Origin: an uncultured Actinomycetes bacterium
Lineage (GTDB): Bacteria; Actinomycetota; Actinomycetes; S36-B12; UBA10799
Direction of reading: 5' to 3'
NCBI GenBank assembly: GCA_946803585.1
Contig: CAMPEQ010000008.1
Span: 1 to 64,000 of the forward strand
Length of the DNA stretch: 64,000 nucleotides
Numbering within the stretch: position 1 is the stretch's first letter; every line of letters begins with the position of its first letter. Positions 51,591 through 60,776 of the stretch are shown here, one piece after another. Position numbers and translations under genes: made by a program. The notes beneath the pieces are model-generated. The model made no database searches and had not been told where the DNA came from. It was given only the letters and a program-made list of their open reading frames with translations.

Positions 51591-52649
51591 GTGGAACGAC
51601 CAAGTGTGACCGTAGATGACATCCAACGGATGGCGGATAAGACCCTCCTGTCTTACGGGCCGACGTCGAAGAAGAAGTACTCCGCGTTCTGGGTTCTACT
51701 CCTGCTTGCCGGGATCATTGCCGGAGCGGGAGTCGTTCAGGACTCGACCGCGACAGTTATCGGCGCCATGATTGTTGCGCCCCTCATGACGCCGATCCTG
51801 GGAACCGCGTTCGCCTTCGTCCTCGCTGACCGCTACCGAATGCTGCGCTCGGCGTTGGTCGTTGTCGGTGGTGCTGCGCTCGTCATCGGCGTCGGATTCC
51901 TGTTCGGCCTACTCGACGTCCTGAACGCAGACGTCGTCGGAAACTCCGAGGTCTCGAGCCGCACGAATCCTGATCTCCTCAACCTGATCGCGGCAATAGC
52001 TACCGGCCTCGTCGGGGCGTTTGCACTGGCCCGATCAGATATCGCCGATACCCTCCCTGGCGTCGCCATCGCCATCTCGCTGGTACCTCCGCTCGTCGTG
52101 GTTGGGCTGACCTGGCAGGACGGCTTCCACGCCGATGCTCGCGGAGCAATGCTGCTATTTCTCACCAACCTCACCGCGATGATCCTTACCGCAACGATTG
52201 TCCTGTTGATCTACGGAGTGCGAGACACCGCGAAGGAGGCTGGCCTTAAGGTTGGAAAGCTGAAAGGAACCAGCCTGGCCGTCGTCGTAGGGGCAGTCTT
52301 GGTTGTGTCAGTTCCACTCGCGATCGGTTCGATTCAGGTATTCGTCAGCGGGTACGTCGAATACTCTGCGGCTCCAACTGTCAACAAGTGGGCGCAGGAG
52401 GAGAACTGGACAATCACCCAGTACTCGATCAACAACAACGTCATGGACATCACCGCCTTGGGCGCACCACCCAAGCCGGGAATCCAATCGCTGCGCTCCG
52501 CCCTAGATAATGCGGGTTTTGCGGATCTCGATGTCCAGGTTGAGCTCATCGTGGGTGGATCCGAGTACCTACCCGGAGATGACAGCAGCGGACCGCCCGA
52601 CTCATCGATCAATACCCCCCAGCTCACCTCATCCGAGCCGTCGAGTTAG
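51591..52649 (+). CDS. DUF389 membrane protein
   Basis: The protein has six or so hydrophobic spans and the DUF389 (TIGR00341-like) segments AFWVLLLLAGIIAGAGVVQD, GAMIVAPLMTPILG and ISLVPPLVVVGL. Function is unknown; members are predicted membrane proteins without a known substrate. The open frame extends upstream to 51423, but that would overlap the divergent GH13 gene; GTG 51591 gives the start of the conserved soluble N-terminal part. It ends in a soluble C-terminal domain of about 100 residues and converges on pta. Confidence 0.72.
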   Translation: MERPSVTVDDIQRMADKTLLSYGPTSKKKYSAFWVLLLLAGIIAGAGVVQDSTATVIGAMIVAPLMTPILGTAFAFVLADRYRMLRSALVVVGGAALVIGVGFLFGLLDVLNADVVGNSEVSSRTNPDLLNLIAAIATGLVGAFALARSDIADTLPGVAIAISLVPPLVVVGLTWQDGFHADARGAMLLFLTNLTAMILTATIVLLIYGVRDTAKEAGLKVGKLKGTSLAVVVGAVLVVSVPLAIGSIQVFVSGYVEYSAAPTVNKWAQEENWTITQYSINNNVMDITALGAPPKPGIQSLRSALDNAGFADLDVQVELIVGGSEYLPGDDSSGPPDSSINTPQLTSSEPSS

Positions 52650-52692
52650 CCCAGCAGGACATCTAAATGACGACTGGCGCAGGAGCCGATAT

Positions 52693-54774
52693 CTAGCCTT
52701 GGCGTTGGCACTGAATAGCTGTAATCGCCACAGTGTCGATGATGTCGGCCACGGTCGAACCACGCGACAGATCGTTAATCGGTTTGCGCAATCCCTGCAA
52801 GATCGGCCCGATCGCTGTGGCCCCCGCAGAGCGCTGCACGGCCTTGTAGGTGTTGTTACCAGTATTAAGGTCGGGGAAGATGAATACCGTTGCTCGACCG
52901 GCAACCTGCGAGTTCGGGAGCTTGGTTGCAGCGACTCCGGCATCGATGGCGGCGTCGTATTGGATGGGACCCTCGATGAGTAGTTCTGGCGCGCGTACTC
53001 GTGCTAGGGCTGTGGCCTCTCGAACACTGTCGATATCCCCGCCAGTAGCCGACTCGCCAGTCGAGTAGGACAGCATCGCGACCCTGGCCGGGATTCCGAA
53101 TGCCTCAGCCGTTGCCGCCGATGAGATCGCGATATCTGCCAGCTCCGTCGGAGTCGGTGTCGGGTTAACGGCACAGTCGCCGTAGACCAACACCCGGTCG
53201 GCCAGACACATGAAGAAGACGCTGGACACCACCGACACGTCCGGCATCGTCTTCACGATCTGCAGGGCTGGTCGAATCGTCTCCGCGGTCGTATGGCTCG
53301 CGCCAGAGACCATCCCATCTACCCTGCCGCTGTGAACCAGCATCGTTCCGAATACCGAAACATCGGCTACTAGATCGTGGGCCACCTCTTCGGTCATTCC
53401 TCGGTGGCGGCGCATCTCGTACAGTTCGCGGGCGAACACCTCACGCAACGGATCAGTCAGCGGATCGATGACGTGGGCGCTCTCCAAGTGCAATCCCAAC
53501 GCTCGCGCCTGCTCCTCAATATCGGCGGCGTCGCCCAGAATCGTGAGGTGGCAGATATCGCGCTGCAGAATCTGGTCGGCTGCACTCAGAATGCGCGCAT
53601 CAGCTCCCTCCGGCAACACGATTCGCATCTTCTTCGACTGGGCCTGGTGCAGCAGGCGGTTCTGAAACATCAGCGGTGTCAGCACACTTGATTCGGCTAG
53701 CTCAATCCGTGACGCTAGATCGTCGGTATCAACATGGGTCTCAAACAGCCCAAGAGCCATCGCGATCTTTCGGTCATCAGAGGCCCGGATCTCTGGCCTG
53801 AGGTCAGCGAGCTGGGTTGCGGTATGGAAGGTGTCTAGGTCCGTTTGCAGCAGTGGTGTTGCGGGTCCAGCGAAACCGCTAACGAACTTCAATAGCTGCG
53901 GATCGGCTGCCAATCCCCCGGTAAGCATGACGCCAGCCACGGGTGGGCAAGCGTCTGAAAACTTTGCGGCTAGCCCCGCCAGAATCACATCGGTTCGATC
54001 CGCGGCCGCCACGAGTAGTGTGTCTGGCTCTAGCCCGGCCAGCATATGGGGCGCGGTCATTGCCGCAATATTGATCGCGTTCACATCTCGATCGAGCGAT
54101 TCAGATGACCCAAGAATCATCTCGGCGCGAACATGTTCTGCTGCCTGACGCATGGTTGGGCGCAGCATCCTCGGTTCCTCGGGCAGAAACCAGGTCGCCG
54201 CATTCAGATCACTCAACTGCTCGGCCAACTGCTCCTGCTGACCCGGGCGAACCCGATTCACGACATAGCCGACGACCGCAACATCGTTCTCCACTAGCGT
54301 CCCGTGTGCAGTGTGCAGGGCTCCGCTGATCTGTTCCGGTCGATGGTGGTGCGCCCGACTCACGACGATCACCGGCGCCGCTAGATTCGTCGCCAGCCGC
54401 TGGTTTAGTTCGAACTCAAAGGCGGCACTCGCCCCCGTGTGGTCCGTCCCCTCAACCAAAACCATCTCGCATTCCGCGGCAAGCGCGTCGAATCGATCCA
54501 GGATCTGACTCATGAGCGCCTCGACGTCGGACGATTTTCCGACGTTGCGCGCCTGATCGCTGGTAATCCCGAACGAGCTCGCATACGACTGACTCAGCGC
54601 GTATCGGCTGCGCATCAGCTCAATCGTGGCGTCAGGGGCCGCACCGTGTCGGATCACCGGGCGGAAGTAGCCAACACGGTCGAGACGTCCCGAGAGCATC
54701 TCCATCAAGCCGAGCGAGACAATCGACTTCCCGCTCTCAGGTTCCATCGACATCACGTAGAGAGCCCGACTCAT
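52693..54774 (-). CDS. pta: Phosphate acetyltransferase
   Basis: Pta interconverts acetyl-CoA and acetyl phosphate. The 693-residue chain is the long form: an N-terminal P-loop domain (MEPESGKSIVSLGL, about 10-25), a DRTGG regulatory domain (about 220-330) and the C-terminal catalytic PTA domain (about 370-690) with VLPEGADARILSAA and SGASHTTAETIRPALQ. The acetate kinase gene that normally follows is not in the 43 bases to the DUF389 gene nor elsewhere in the window. ATG 54774. Together with alsS-alsD it offers overflow routes from pyruvate and acetyl-CoA. Confidence 0.93.
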   Translation of the reverse strand: MSRALYVMSMEPESGKSIVSLGLMEMLSGRLDRVGYFRPVIRHGAAPDATIELMRSRYALSQSYASSFGITSDQARNVGKSSDVEALMSQILDRFDALAAECEMVLVEGTDHTGASAAFEFELNQRLATNLAAPVIVVSRAHHHRPEQISGALHTAHGTLVENDVAVVGYVVNRVRPGQQEQLAEQLSDLNAATWFLPEEPRMLRPTMRQAAEHVRAEMILGSSESLDRDVNAINIAAMTAPHMLAGLEPDTLLVAAADRTDVILAGLAAKFSDACPPVAGVMLTGGLAADPQLLKFVSGFAGPATPLLQTDLDTFHTATQLADLRPEIRASDDRKIAMALGLFETHVDTDDLASRIELAESSVLTPLMFQNRLLHQAQSKKMRIVLPEGADARILSAADQILQRDICHLTILGDAADIEEQARALGLHLESAHVIDPLTDPLREVFARELYEMRRHRGMTEEVAHDLVADVSVFGTMLVHSGRVDGMVSGASHTTAETIRPALQIVKTMPDVSVVSSVFFMCLADRVLVYGDCAVNPTPTPTELADIAISSAATAEAFGIPARVAMLSYSTGESATGGDIDSVREATALARVRAPELLIEGPIQYDAAIDAGVAATKLPNSQVAGRATVFIFPDLNTGNNTYKAVQRSAGATAIGPILQGLRKPINDLSRGSTVADIIDTVAITAIQCQRQG

Positions 54775-54942
54775 AGCTGTTGAGCCTATTGCGAATCAGC
54801 ATGGCGCGCAGCCTGAGTGGGCTGACCCCAGGGACCACGACGAAGGTTTATCAAAGATTTGTCAAAGTGCCTCAAGTCTTGGCCACTACTTGCCGATGGC
54901 GCTCTTGCGAGGGTCCAATCCGAAACAAAAAGGGCGCGTTCA

Positions 54943-56013
54943 ATGTCTGCTCCTGGTACACACTCTTCCGACACCCACTCCGGTTGCGATGACGGACGCT
55001 CCCCAGGGCATCGTTCTATGCCTGCCCGACGGCGAGGATCAGTCGCGCGAGCTTTGACTGCTAGCGGGTTGGTAGTGGCAGTTGGATGTGCGGGATTCGT
55101 CGCACCAGCAGCATTCGCTGGAGGTGATCATTCCCTCGACCAGGCCGGGGACGATCATTCGATCGGCCAAGACGGCGAAGCGTTTGATCCAGTTGCGCCC
55201 GGCACTCGATCCAGTTACGTCGGAACGGTGGCGGGAACCGAAGTCTCCTCCCCTGCCTGGACTCCGAGCGCTCGTCTTACTGCTGGCTGGTCCTATAGCA
55301 ACGGCGGCGCCCATCGAGCCTGGGATGTCGGGCTATATTCCGGGACCCCTCTCTACGCTCCTCGCTCTGGCGTGGTCATCGGACTCAATGACGGAGTCGC
55401 GAACAACCGGCCGGGCTACAACCCAGGGTCGAACTCCCCATCAAACTGGGTACTAATTTGCCACACCGTCCGAGGCAAGCAAATCTCAAGTTACTGGCAA
55501 CATATGTCTCCAGGCGTCACGGTGACGGTCGGGCAACGGGTCAGTGGGCCTCAGCTCGGTACTGACGGTAAAGCCATCCCTGGAACCGGAACCCAGATTG
55601 GGCTTTCCGGCAACACCGGAAATAGCACCGGTCCACACCTTCATCTGGCCTCCTTCAAGGGCTGCGCGGCACCGAGCGGACCAGGGAATTCGACCGCGGC
55701 AGCCTGGAGTAGGTACAACTACCTCAGCAAGCCTGAGACCCTCTACTACGAACCTTCCAAGATCTGGAAGCGACCGGTCATCCAGGCAAAGACGCTGGCA
55801 ACTACGACCAAAGAGGGTGGACGCTCCACCCAGGTTCGCAAGTTCCGCAAGGCAGCTTTGTCGAAGTCTCGAGGCAAGCGGGCAAACGCGAAGTTCCGAC
55901 GACTGGTGTCGGAGGCAAAAGCCTCGATCGGTTGGGGTAGCCGCGGCGGCGTACCCAAACGTCGATTCCTGCAGGCATACGCAGCACAAACCGAGAATCT
56001 GGGCGTCAAGTAG
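54943..56013 (+). CDS. Secreted M23 (LytM) peptidase, copy 1
   Basis: This exported zinc peptidase should cut peptidoglycan cross-bridges or stem peptides. The M23 metal site is intact: HRAWD (H124 and D128 from the chosen start) and GPHLHL. A signal peptide ends near AAFA (about residue 59). The C-terminal 70 residues are basic and share a pattern with copy 2. ATG 54943 has AAAAGGG upstream; ATG 55018 would give a more ordinary signal peptide and is equally possible. The paralogue 235 bases downstream is about 55-60% identical by eye across the peptidase domain, so a tandem duplication is likely. No inhibitor or activator gene is adjacent. Confidence 0.87.
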   Translation: MSAPGTHSSDTHSGCDDGRSPGHRSMPARRRGSVARALTASGLVVAVGCAGFVAPAAFAGGDHSLDQAGDDHSIGQDGEAFDPVAPGTRSSYVGTVAGTEVSSPAWTPSARLTAGWSYSNGGAHRAWDVGLYSGTPLYAPRSGVVIGLNDGVANNRPGYNPGSNSPSNWVLICHTVRGKQISSYWQHMSPGVTVTVGQRVSGPQLGTDGKAIPGTGTQIGLSGNTGNSTGPHLHLASFKGCAAPSGPGNSTAAAWSRYNYLSKPETLYYEPSKIWKRPVIQAKTLATTTKEGGRSTQVRKFRKAALSKSRGKRANAKFRRLVSEAKASIGWGSRGGVPKRRFLQAYAAQTENLGVK

Positions 56014-56030
56014 CCCGTTCTCACATGTAA

Positions 56031-56117
56031 GAGGTCCGTGTCAGGTGAACGGAATCCTCGACCTGTGACCTCCGCGACATCTGAGATCCCTCCTGCGTCT
56101 GCCAACCCCGTTTGGCA
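56031..56117 (+). promoter_or_regulatory. Two stem-loops between the M23 genes
   Basis: GAGGTC (56031-56036) pairs with GACCTC (56067-56072), enclosing CAGGT (56042-56046) paired with ACCTG (56061-56065). A second hairpin TGCCAA-CCCCGT-TTGGCA follows at 56100-56117. The first may end the copy 1 transcript; the second may lie in the leader of copy 2, whose start is 130 bases further on. No known riboswitch is recognised. Confidence 0.4.
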
Positions 56118-56247
56118 AAACGTTCACCAACATCTGCACTGGCTATTGACTGCTCGGCTGCTTGTGAGTGTGTGAAACCGTCAGTCTTGAATCGTACGAA
56201 CGCATTGCTGGCACTCAGTATGCGCACTCGATTCGAAGGCTGTTTCT

Positions 56248-57273
56248 ATGTCGCAACCTCGCTTGAAGGCAAAACCCGTACTCGCTTCCTCGGCTGTCCT
56301 GGCTGTTGCCATCGCTGGACTCGCCGCGCCAACTGCCGCATACGCCGACGGTGATCACGGCGAAGTCGGCACTGTTGACCCGGGAGCGGTGCAAACTGAT
56401 CTACTTGGAGCCCACGAGGAGTTCGGAGTTGACGGCGAAGCAACCCTGCCGGTGGTCCCCCAGGACCGCAGCAGCTGGGTGGGTAAACGTGCCGGAGCCA
56501 GTGTGGTCTCACCTGCGTGGACCGGCACCCCGCGCCTCACTGCAGGGTGGGCATACAGCAACGGTGTTGCTCACCGTGCCTGGGATGTTGGTGTATGGAC
56601 CGGAACACCGCTCTATGCTCCTCGCGATGGCGTCGTCATTGGGACCAATGACGGGGTCGCAAACAACAAGGCCGGCTACAACCCAGGCTCAAACGCACCC
56701 TCAAACTGGGTCTTGCTCTGCCACACCGTGAAAGGTGAGCAGATCTCAAGCTACTGGCAACACATGTCCCCCGGCGTCAAAGTCAGCGTTGGTCAGACGG
56801 TCAGCGGTCCAACCATGGGTGAGAACGGAAAGCCAATAGCCGGAACTGGAACTTTGCTCGGCAAGAGCGGCAACACCGGCAACAGCACTGGCCCTCATTT
56901 GCACCTCGCAACCTTCAAGGGCTGCGCGCCGGTCCAAGGAGCTGGCAACTACTCAGCGGCGGCCTACAGCCGATACAACTACCTCAACAAGCCCTGGACC
57001 CTCACCTACCAGCCACAGCGCATTTGGAAGCGGCCCAACGTCAAGGTGAAGGAAGCGAAGGCCGCGTTTAAGCAAGGCGGAGAGTCCAAGCACATCAAGC
57101 GACTACGCAAGGGCTTCGGATCCAAATCACGCAATACGAAAGCCAACGCCGCATTTGGCCGCCTGGTCCAAGCAAAGAAGGCAAGTATCGGTTGGCGCAC
57201 CTCCGGGCCAAAGCCCGGCCGCGCGTTTCTGACGGCGTATGCCGAGGCCACTGAGGACATCGGCGTCCGCTAA
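56248..57273 (+). CDS. Secreted M23 (LytM) peptidase, copy 2
   Basis: A 341-residue paralogue of the preceding gene. The signal peptide spans about residues 1-33 (ends AAYA). The catalytic site is intact with HRAWD (H109, D113) and GPHLHL, and the SGNTGNSTGPHLHLA segment is shared with copy 1. A C-terminal basic domain with GGESKHIKRLRKGFGSKSRN follows. ATG 56248. It converges with the RDD gene. Both copies have a linker with FGVDGE or IGQDGE, which also recalls FGEDGQ in the amidase at 7395-8516, so these secreted wall enzymes may share a common N-terminal module. Confidence 0.88.
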   Translation: MSQPRLKAKPVLASSAVLAVAIAGLAAPTAAYADGDHGEVGTVDPGAVQTDLLGAHEEFGVDGEATLPVVPQDRSSWVGKRAGASVVSPAWTGTPRLTAGWAYSNGVAHRAWDVGVWTGTPLYAPRDGVVIGTNDGVANNKAGYNPGSNAPSNWVLLCHTVKGEQISSYWQHMSPGVKVSVGQTVSGPTMGENGKPIAGTGTLLGKSGNTGNSTGPHLHLATFKGCAPVQGAGNYSAAAYSRYNYLNKPWTLTYQPQRIWKRPNVKVKEAKAAFKQGGESKHIKRLRKGFGSKSRNTKANAAFGRLVQAKKASIGWRTSGPKPGRAFLTAYAEATEDIGVR

Positions 57274-57296
57274 GCGCGAGAGTGACCCGAGCCTGC

Positions 57297-58730
57297 CTAC
57301 TGCTCCGCGGTAGGTGAACTGACGCCACCCATGCCGATGCTCGGATCGCTTGGGTCCAGACCTTGGCGAGCAATCCACTGGGTCAGTGGAGCCGGCATCT
57401 CGGCCGAGCGATCACCCCAGTCGTAGACCACGGCAGTGCGTGCCACGACGTCGGTCAGTGACCGTCGCTCGCGACCGATGAAGAGCCCGATATAGGAGAA
57501 GATCAAGGTAATCAGTGCGATCGGGGTGACGAACACCCTGATGACCGCTTGGCGTGCCTTTAGTGGACCGCCATCCCGGGAAACGATGCGCAGACCGACG
57601 ACGGCTTTCCCAACCGTTCGGGAGGCAATCACTAAACTCCCTACGCTGTATATCAACGCCCAGAGCAGAAGCAGGAGAAAGCCCACGAGGGTCTGCTGTG
57701 GGCTCAGGTTTCCTTCCCAGCCAAAAATCCGGTTGCCAAGGAATAGGACAAGGGTCGAGAACATCGTGAAGAGGAAGAAAACCAGGGCGGCGTCCAGGCC
57801 AAATGCCAACAGCCGGCTCAGTGGCCCGGCGTAGTGACCAGTGACGATCCCTCTGCCACTGGTTGTTGTCGCCGATTCGCGTGCAACCAGCAACGGCGGG
57901 CCTAACTTCAGCTTCGACAGATCTAGTCGTACCACTCGAGCACTCAGTCGCATGATGACTTTGTCGATCGCGACAACCTGGCGACGCGCCACGTCCAGCA
58001 CAGACCCAGCGACCTGGCCAGTGCTGTCCCGAATGATCTCGGGAACCCCTGCCCGCTCAATGACGGCCGTTACATCGACTCGATCCATCACCCGGTCGAT
58101 ATCTATCTGATCGACAGCAGCGTTGAGATCGGTATACGCTACAAGTTGATTTGTGTCAACCCGTTCCAGGAGTCGGTTGGGGTCAACCCGGTCCAGTAGT
58201 CGGTCCGGGTCGACGCGGTCAAGTAACTGATCTGGATCGACCCTATCGAGCAGGCGGTTGGGGTCAACCCGGTCGAGTAGATCGTCAGGATGAACGCGAT
58301 CGAGCAGTCGATTCGGATCTACCCGATCCAGTAATCGGTTTGGATCGACGCGATCGAGTAGTCGATCCGGGTCGACGCGGTCAAGTAGTGCGTTGGGATC
58401 CACTTGGTCCAGGAGCGCGTTGACGTCCATCCGCCCGATGAGCGCATCAATGTCGACGCGCGAGAGCACTTCGTCGAAATCAACTTCGTCCAAGACGGCA
58501 TTGAGATCGATCCGGGCAATCACCTCGTCCAGATCCACCCGATCAATCAGGCTATTGATGTCAATCCGCTCGGCGATGGCATCGACATCAACCGAATCCA
58601 CGACGGCGTTTACGTCAACGACGTGACTGGCTGCGTCTGCTACGCGGCCCACGACCGAGCGTCGCCGTCGACCCTCTGCAGCGAGGACAGCCACCGCCAA
58701 GACAGTTGTGAGTCCCAAGCGAATGCCCAT
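57297..58730 (-). CDS. RDD membrane protein with 21 nonapeptide repeats
   Basis: The 477-residue protein has a short basic hydrophobic start (1-30), 21 tandem copies of a nine-residue unit of the form VDPNRLLDR (about residues 38-226), a linker and a C-terminal RDD domain with three hydrophobic spans (about 310-430). The RDD hallmark is present: an early R.LAFGLDA with R and D, and a later SRTVGKAVVGLRIV. RDD proteins are poorly understood; some are sodium or proton antiporters. The repeats are acidic-basic alternating and lack the glycine pattern of RTX. ATG 58730. Neighbours encode secreted wall enzymes, so an envelope role is possible. Confidence 0.82.
   Translation of the reverse strand: MGIRLGLTTVLAVAVLAAEGRRRRSVVGRVADAASHVVDVNAVVDSVDVDAIAERIDINSLIDRVDLDEVIARIDLNAVLDEVDFDEVLSRVDIDALIGRMDVNALLDQVDPNALLDRVDPDRLLDRVDPNRLLDRVDPNRLLDRVHPDDLLDRVDPNRLLDRVDPDQLLDRVDPDRLLDRVDPNRLLERVDTNQLVAYTDLNAAVDQIDIDRVMDRVDVTAVIERAGVPEIIRDSTGQVAGSVLDVARRQVVAIDKVIMRLSARVVRLDLSKLKLGPPLLVARESATTTSGRGIVTGHYAGPLSRLLAFGLDAALVFFLFTMFSTLVLFLGNRIFGWEGNLSPQQTLVGFLLLLLWALIYSVGSLVIASRTVGKAVVGLRIVSRDGGPLKARQAVIRVFVTPIALITLIFSYIGLFIGRERRSLTDVVARTAVVYDWGDRSAEMPAPLTQWIARQGLDPSDPSIGMGGVSSPTAEQ
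58053..58619 (-). repeat. 27-bp coding repeats of the RDD protein
   Basis: The 567 bases encode 21 nine-residue units. The central copies are the most alike at the DNA level (each a variation of CGGGTTGACCCCAACCGACT on the coding strand), the outer ones diverged. Unit pattern: hydrophobic, Asp, variable, Asn/Asp, variable, hydrophobic, hydrophobic, Asp/Glu, Arg. Recent slippage in the middle is likely. Confidence 0.8.
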
Positions 58731-58765
58731 CCGCCGACCCTAGCGCTCGACCGAACTCCCGGTGA

Positions 58766-60229
58766 CTAGCGACGCACGATCATCCATGCGCTACTACCGA
58801 TCGATGACTTCGCCTTGAGCTTGAGTCGCTTGCGCTTACTGGTCACGACCCCTCGGAAGTCTCCGGAACGATCTGAACGCACCGTGACCATCTTCTTCCG
58901 ACCACTCTTGGTCTTGCGAACGATCCGAACATCGAGGCGTCCTGACTGCGCGACGCTACCTCGCAGCACGATCTTCTTCTTCCTCACCTTGCCTACTCGC
59001 AGTTCGATTGGGCGCCCTGCTGCGGGTTCGGTGTGATCGAGAATCGGGGTTTCAGGAACCGTCGGGGGTGGGTCCTCGAATGGTTCCTCTGATGGTTCCT
59101 CTGATGGGATCTCCGCCCTCAGAAGGTCCCACTGACCGACTTGCTCTGTTCCCACCATCCACTGGGCCAAGCCCGCGATTCGGAACTCCTTAGCGACCTG
59201 CCAGCGCGCAACTGTGGTGTGCGCATCGGGAATCCAGGCACTTCGAGTGAGCGTGCACTGCCCACTGTTGTAGGGCTCGGTGTAGGTCCGGTGACGCTCC
59301 TGGCTCGCGCTGTCACGTTCCCATGCGGAGGTGAATGTCACCGAACTCGTGTTCATGGTCCGAGTGAGCGCCGCGCGCTGGTTTGAGGTGGTTGGGCAAC
59401 CTGTTCCGAGCGCCCCGGTAACCCAGTCTCGGCCGTATGTAGGCGTGCCGAGGTAGACCTTCTTGCGGCCGACAGCGTCAACGGCATAGGTAAGCAAACC
59501 TCGCACCCACGACAATGGGCCCCCGACCGATCCAGCGGTTGACCACGAGTAGTCGTAGGCCATGATCCGCAACCGGTCAATGTGCTCCGCGATATCACGG
59601 AAGGCGTAGACCCAGTACCCACTCGAATCCGAATACATCGGCGGCACGGAGACCGCGAGCAGTTTGCCGTTGGTGTGTAGCCGAGCCGACAGCTCGCCGA
59701 TGAAAGTGATCCAGGCCGGTTTGGTGGTTGCCCAGCTACCTTGCCCGTCACTGAACGCAAAGGTCTCGAAGTCCAAGTCGATTCCGTCATAGTTACCGGA
59801 CTCAACCAGGTTGGCAATTTGTGTGACGAGCGCGGAACGCTTCACCGACGAGCTCAAGACTCCCGCCAGGTAGCGAGTACCCGTGCTGTCAGTAATCGAG
59901 GGTAGGACGTCAATACCGGCATCCCGCAGCGATGCCGTGACCGACGATCGGCTACCCGAGTTGATCCACGTTTCATCAATCGAGACCGTGCTCGCCTTTG
60001 ATCCATCTGCCGTGGCATCAAACCAGAACGGCGACACATCGCTGAACAGGTCTGCATTCGCGACCGCCGCTGAGGTCGCCGAGCCAAGCGACCAGTACGG
60101 CAACCACCCGGACATCGTCGGTTCATCCGAAGCCGCGTGCGCCGGAGAACCGCCAGCAACACCCGCCGTTGCCAGCAAAGCGACTGACGTCGCTGCTACC
60201 ACCCATTGGCGCGCTCGTCCGATCAACAT
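58766..60229 (-). CDS. Secreted GH18 glycoside hydrolase (YaaH/chitinase-like) with basic C-terminal domain
   Basis: The protein has a signal peptide (about 1-33, ending AHA), a GH18 barrel with the catalytic DGIDLDFE at 148-155 (acid/base E155), and a proline/glutamate spacer (about 380-405) leading to a basic beta-rich C-terminal domain (last 90 residues). It may act on peptidoglycan or chitin-like glycans. I start it at ATG 60229 because GGAGG lies at ideal spacing; the open frame reaches 60418 but would overlap the divergent DUF202 gene. It lies just downstream (on the minus strand) of the DUF202 region and upstream of the RDD gene. Confidence 0.85.
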   Translation of the reverse strand: MLIGRARQWVVAATSVALLATAGVAGGSPAHAASDEPTMSGWLPYWSLGSATSAAVANADLFSDVSPFWFDATADGSKASTVSIDETWINSGSRSSVTASLRDAGIDVLPSITDSTGTRYLAGVLSSSVKRSALVTQIANLVESGNYDGIDLDFETFAFSDGQGSWATTKPAWITFIGELSARLHTNGKLLAVSVPPMYSDSSGYWVYAFRDIAEHIDRLRIMAYDYSWSTAGSVGGPLSWVRGLLTYAVDAVGRKKVYLGTPTYGRDWVTGALGTGCPTTSNQRAALTRTMNTSSVTFTSAWERDSASQERHRTYTEPYNSGQCTLTRSAWIPDAHTTVARWQVAKEFRIAGLAQWMVGTEQVGQWDLLRAEIPSEEPSEEPFEDPPPTVPETPILDHTEPAAGRPIELRVGKVRKKKIVLRGSVAQSGRLDVRIVRKTKSGRKKMVTVRSDRSGDFRGVVTSKRKRLKLKAKSSIGSSAWMIVRR

Positions 60230-60344
60230 CGCGCGCCTCCGATCCGCTGCCAAATGGCCGTAGACCATTACACCGCGATCATCGGCAGATTTGCTCCCTG
60301 TCAGTACCGCCAAACGGCGGCCCTCACGGGTACGCTCACTTTCC

Positions 60345-60698
60345 GTGGCGGTCGCGGACGAGAACACCTCAGAACTGCCCGCAAGCACTGTGCTCGACCT
60401 CAATGCGATCCAGCGCACCTACCTGGCCTACACCCGGACGGTCTTGGCAGTTCTCCTGTTGGGGATGACCATCCTTGGCTTCGAGCTCAGCGAGTCCAGA
60501 TCTATCGTGCTTTCCGCTTTGGTCTGTGTGCTCTTCGCCGCCGGGGTATTTGCGATCTGGTTTGCTCGCACTCGATTGACTCGTATGCGTACCGAAGTCC
60601 TCAACGGTGAGTTCGCCACGGACCGAGTTGGGCCGAGCATCCTCGGCTTCATGCTTGCGATGCTCCTGCTCTCGGCAATCGTCCTTGTCACCAGGTAG
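60345..60698 (+). CDS. DUF202 membrane protein, first
   Basis: A small protein with three hydrophobic spans of the DUF202 (YidH) type; the conserved start is QRTYLAYTRTVLAVLLLGM. Function is unknown. The start is uncertain: GTG 60345 gives about 117 residues; a frame from 60291 overlaps the divergent GH18 leader. A perfect hairpin follows the stop at 60711-60728. A second DUF202 gene follows. Confidence 0.7.
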   Translation: MAVADENTSELPASTVLDLNAIQRTYLAYTRTVLAVLLLGMTILGFELSESRSIVLSALVCVLFAAGVFAIWFARTRLTRMRTEVLNGEFATDRVGPSILGFMLAMLLLSAIVLVTR

Positions 60699-60710
60699 CT
60701 AGGTGCCAGC

Positions 60711-60728
60711 CAAGCCCCCGCGGGCTTG
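60711..60728 (+). terminator. Hairpin between the two DUF202 genes
   Basis: CAAGCCC (60711-60717) and GGGCTTG (60722-60728) pair perfectly over 7 bp with loop CCGC, 13 bases after the first stop. There is no T-run, so termination is plausible but not certain. Confidence 0.45.
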
Positions 60729-60776
60729 CGGAGTCGAATATGCGCGATTTTGCCAGTGAACTGGTAGGAAGTAGCT

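Noticed and set aside
54775-54942. Possible c-di-AMP riboswitch upstream of the first M23 gene
   Set aside because: The interval is short and lacks the conserved bases of that motif as I remember it; the leader at 56014-56247 also lacks them.
58053-58619. Regular 27-bp repeats that could suggest a CRISPR array or satellite
   Set aside because: They are in-frame coding repeats of nine residues with no spacers and no cas genes nearby.
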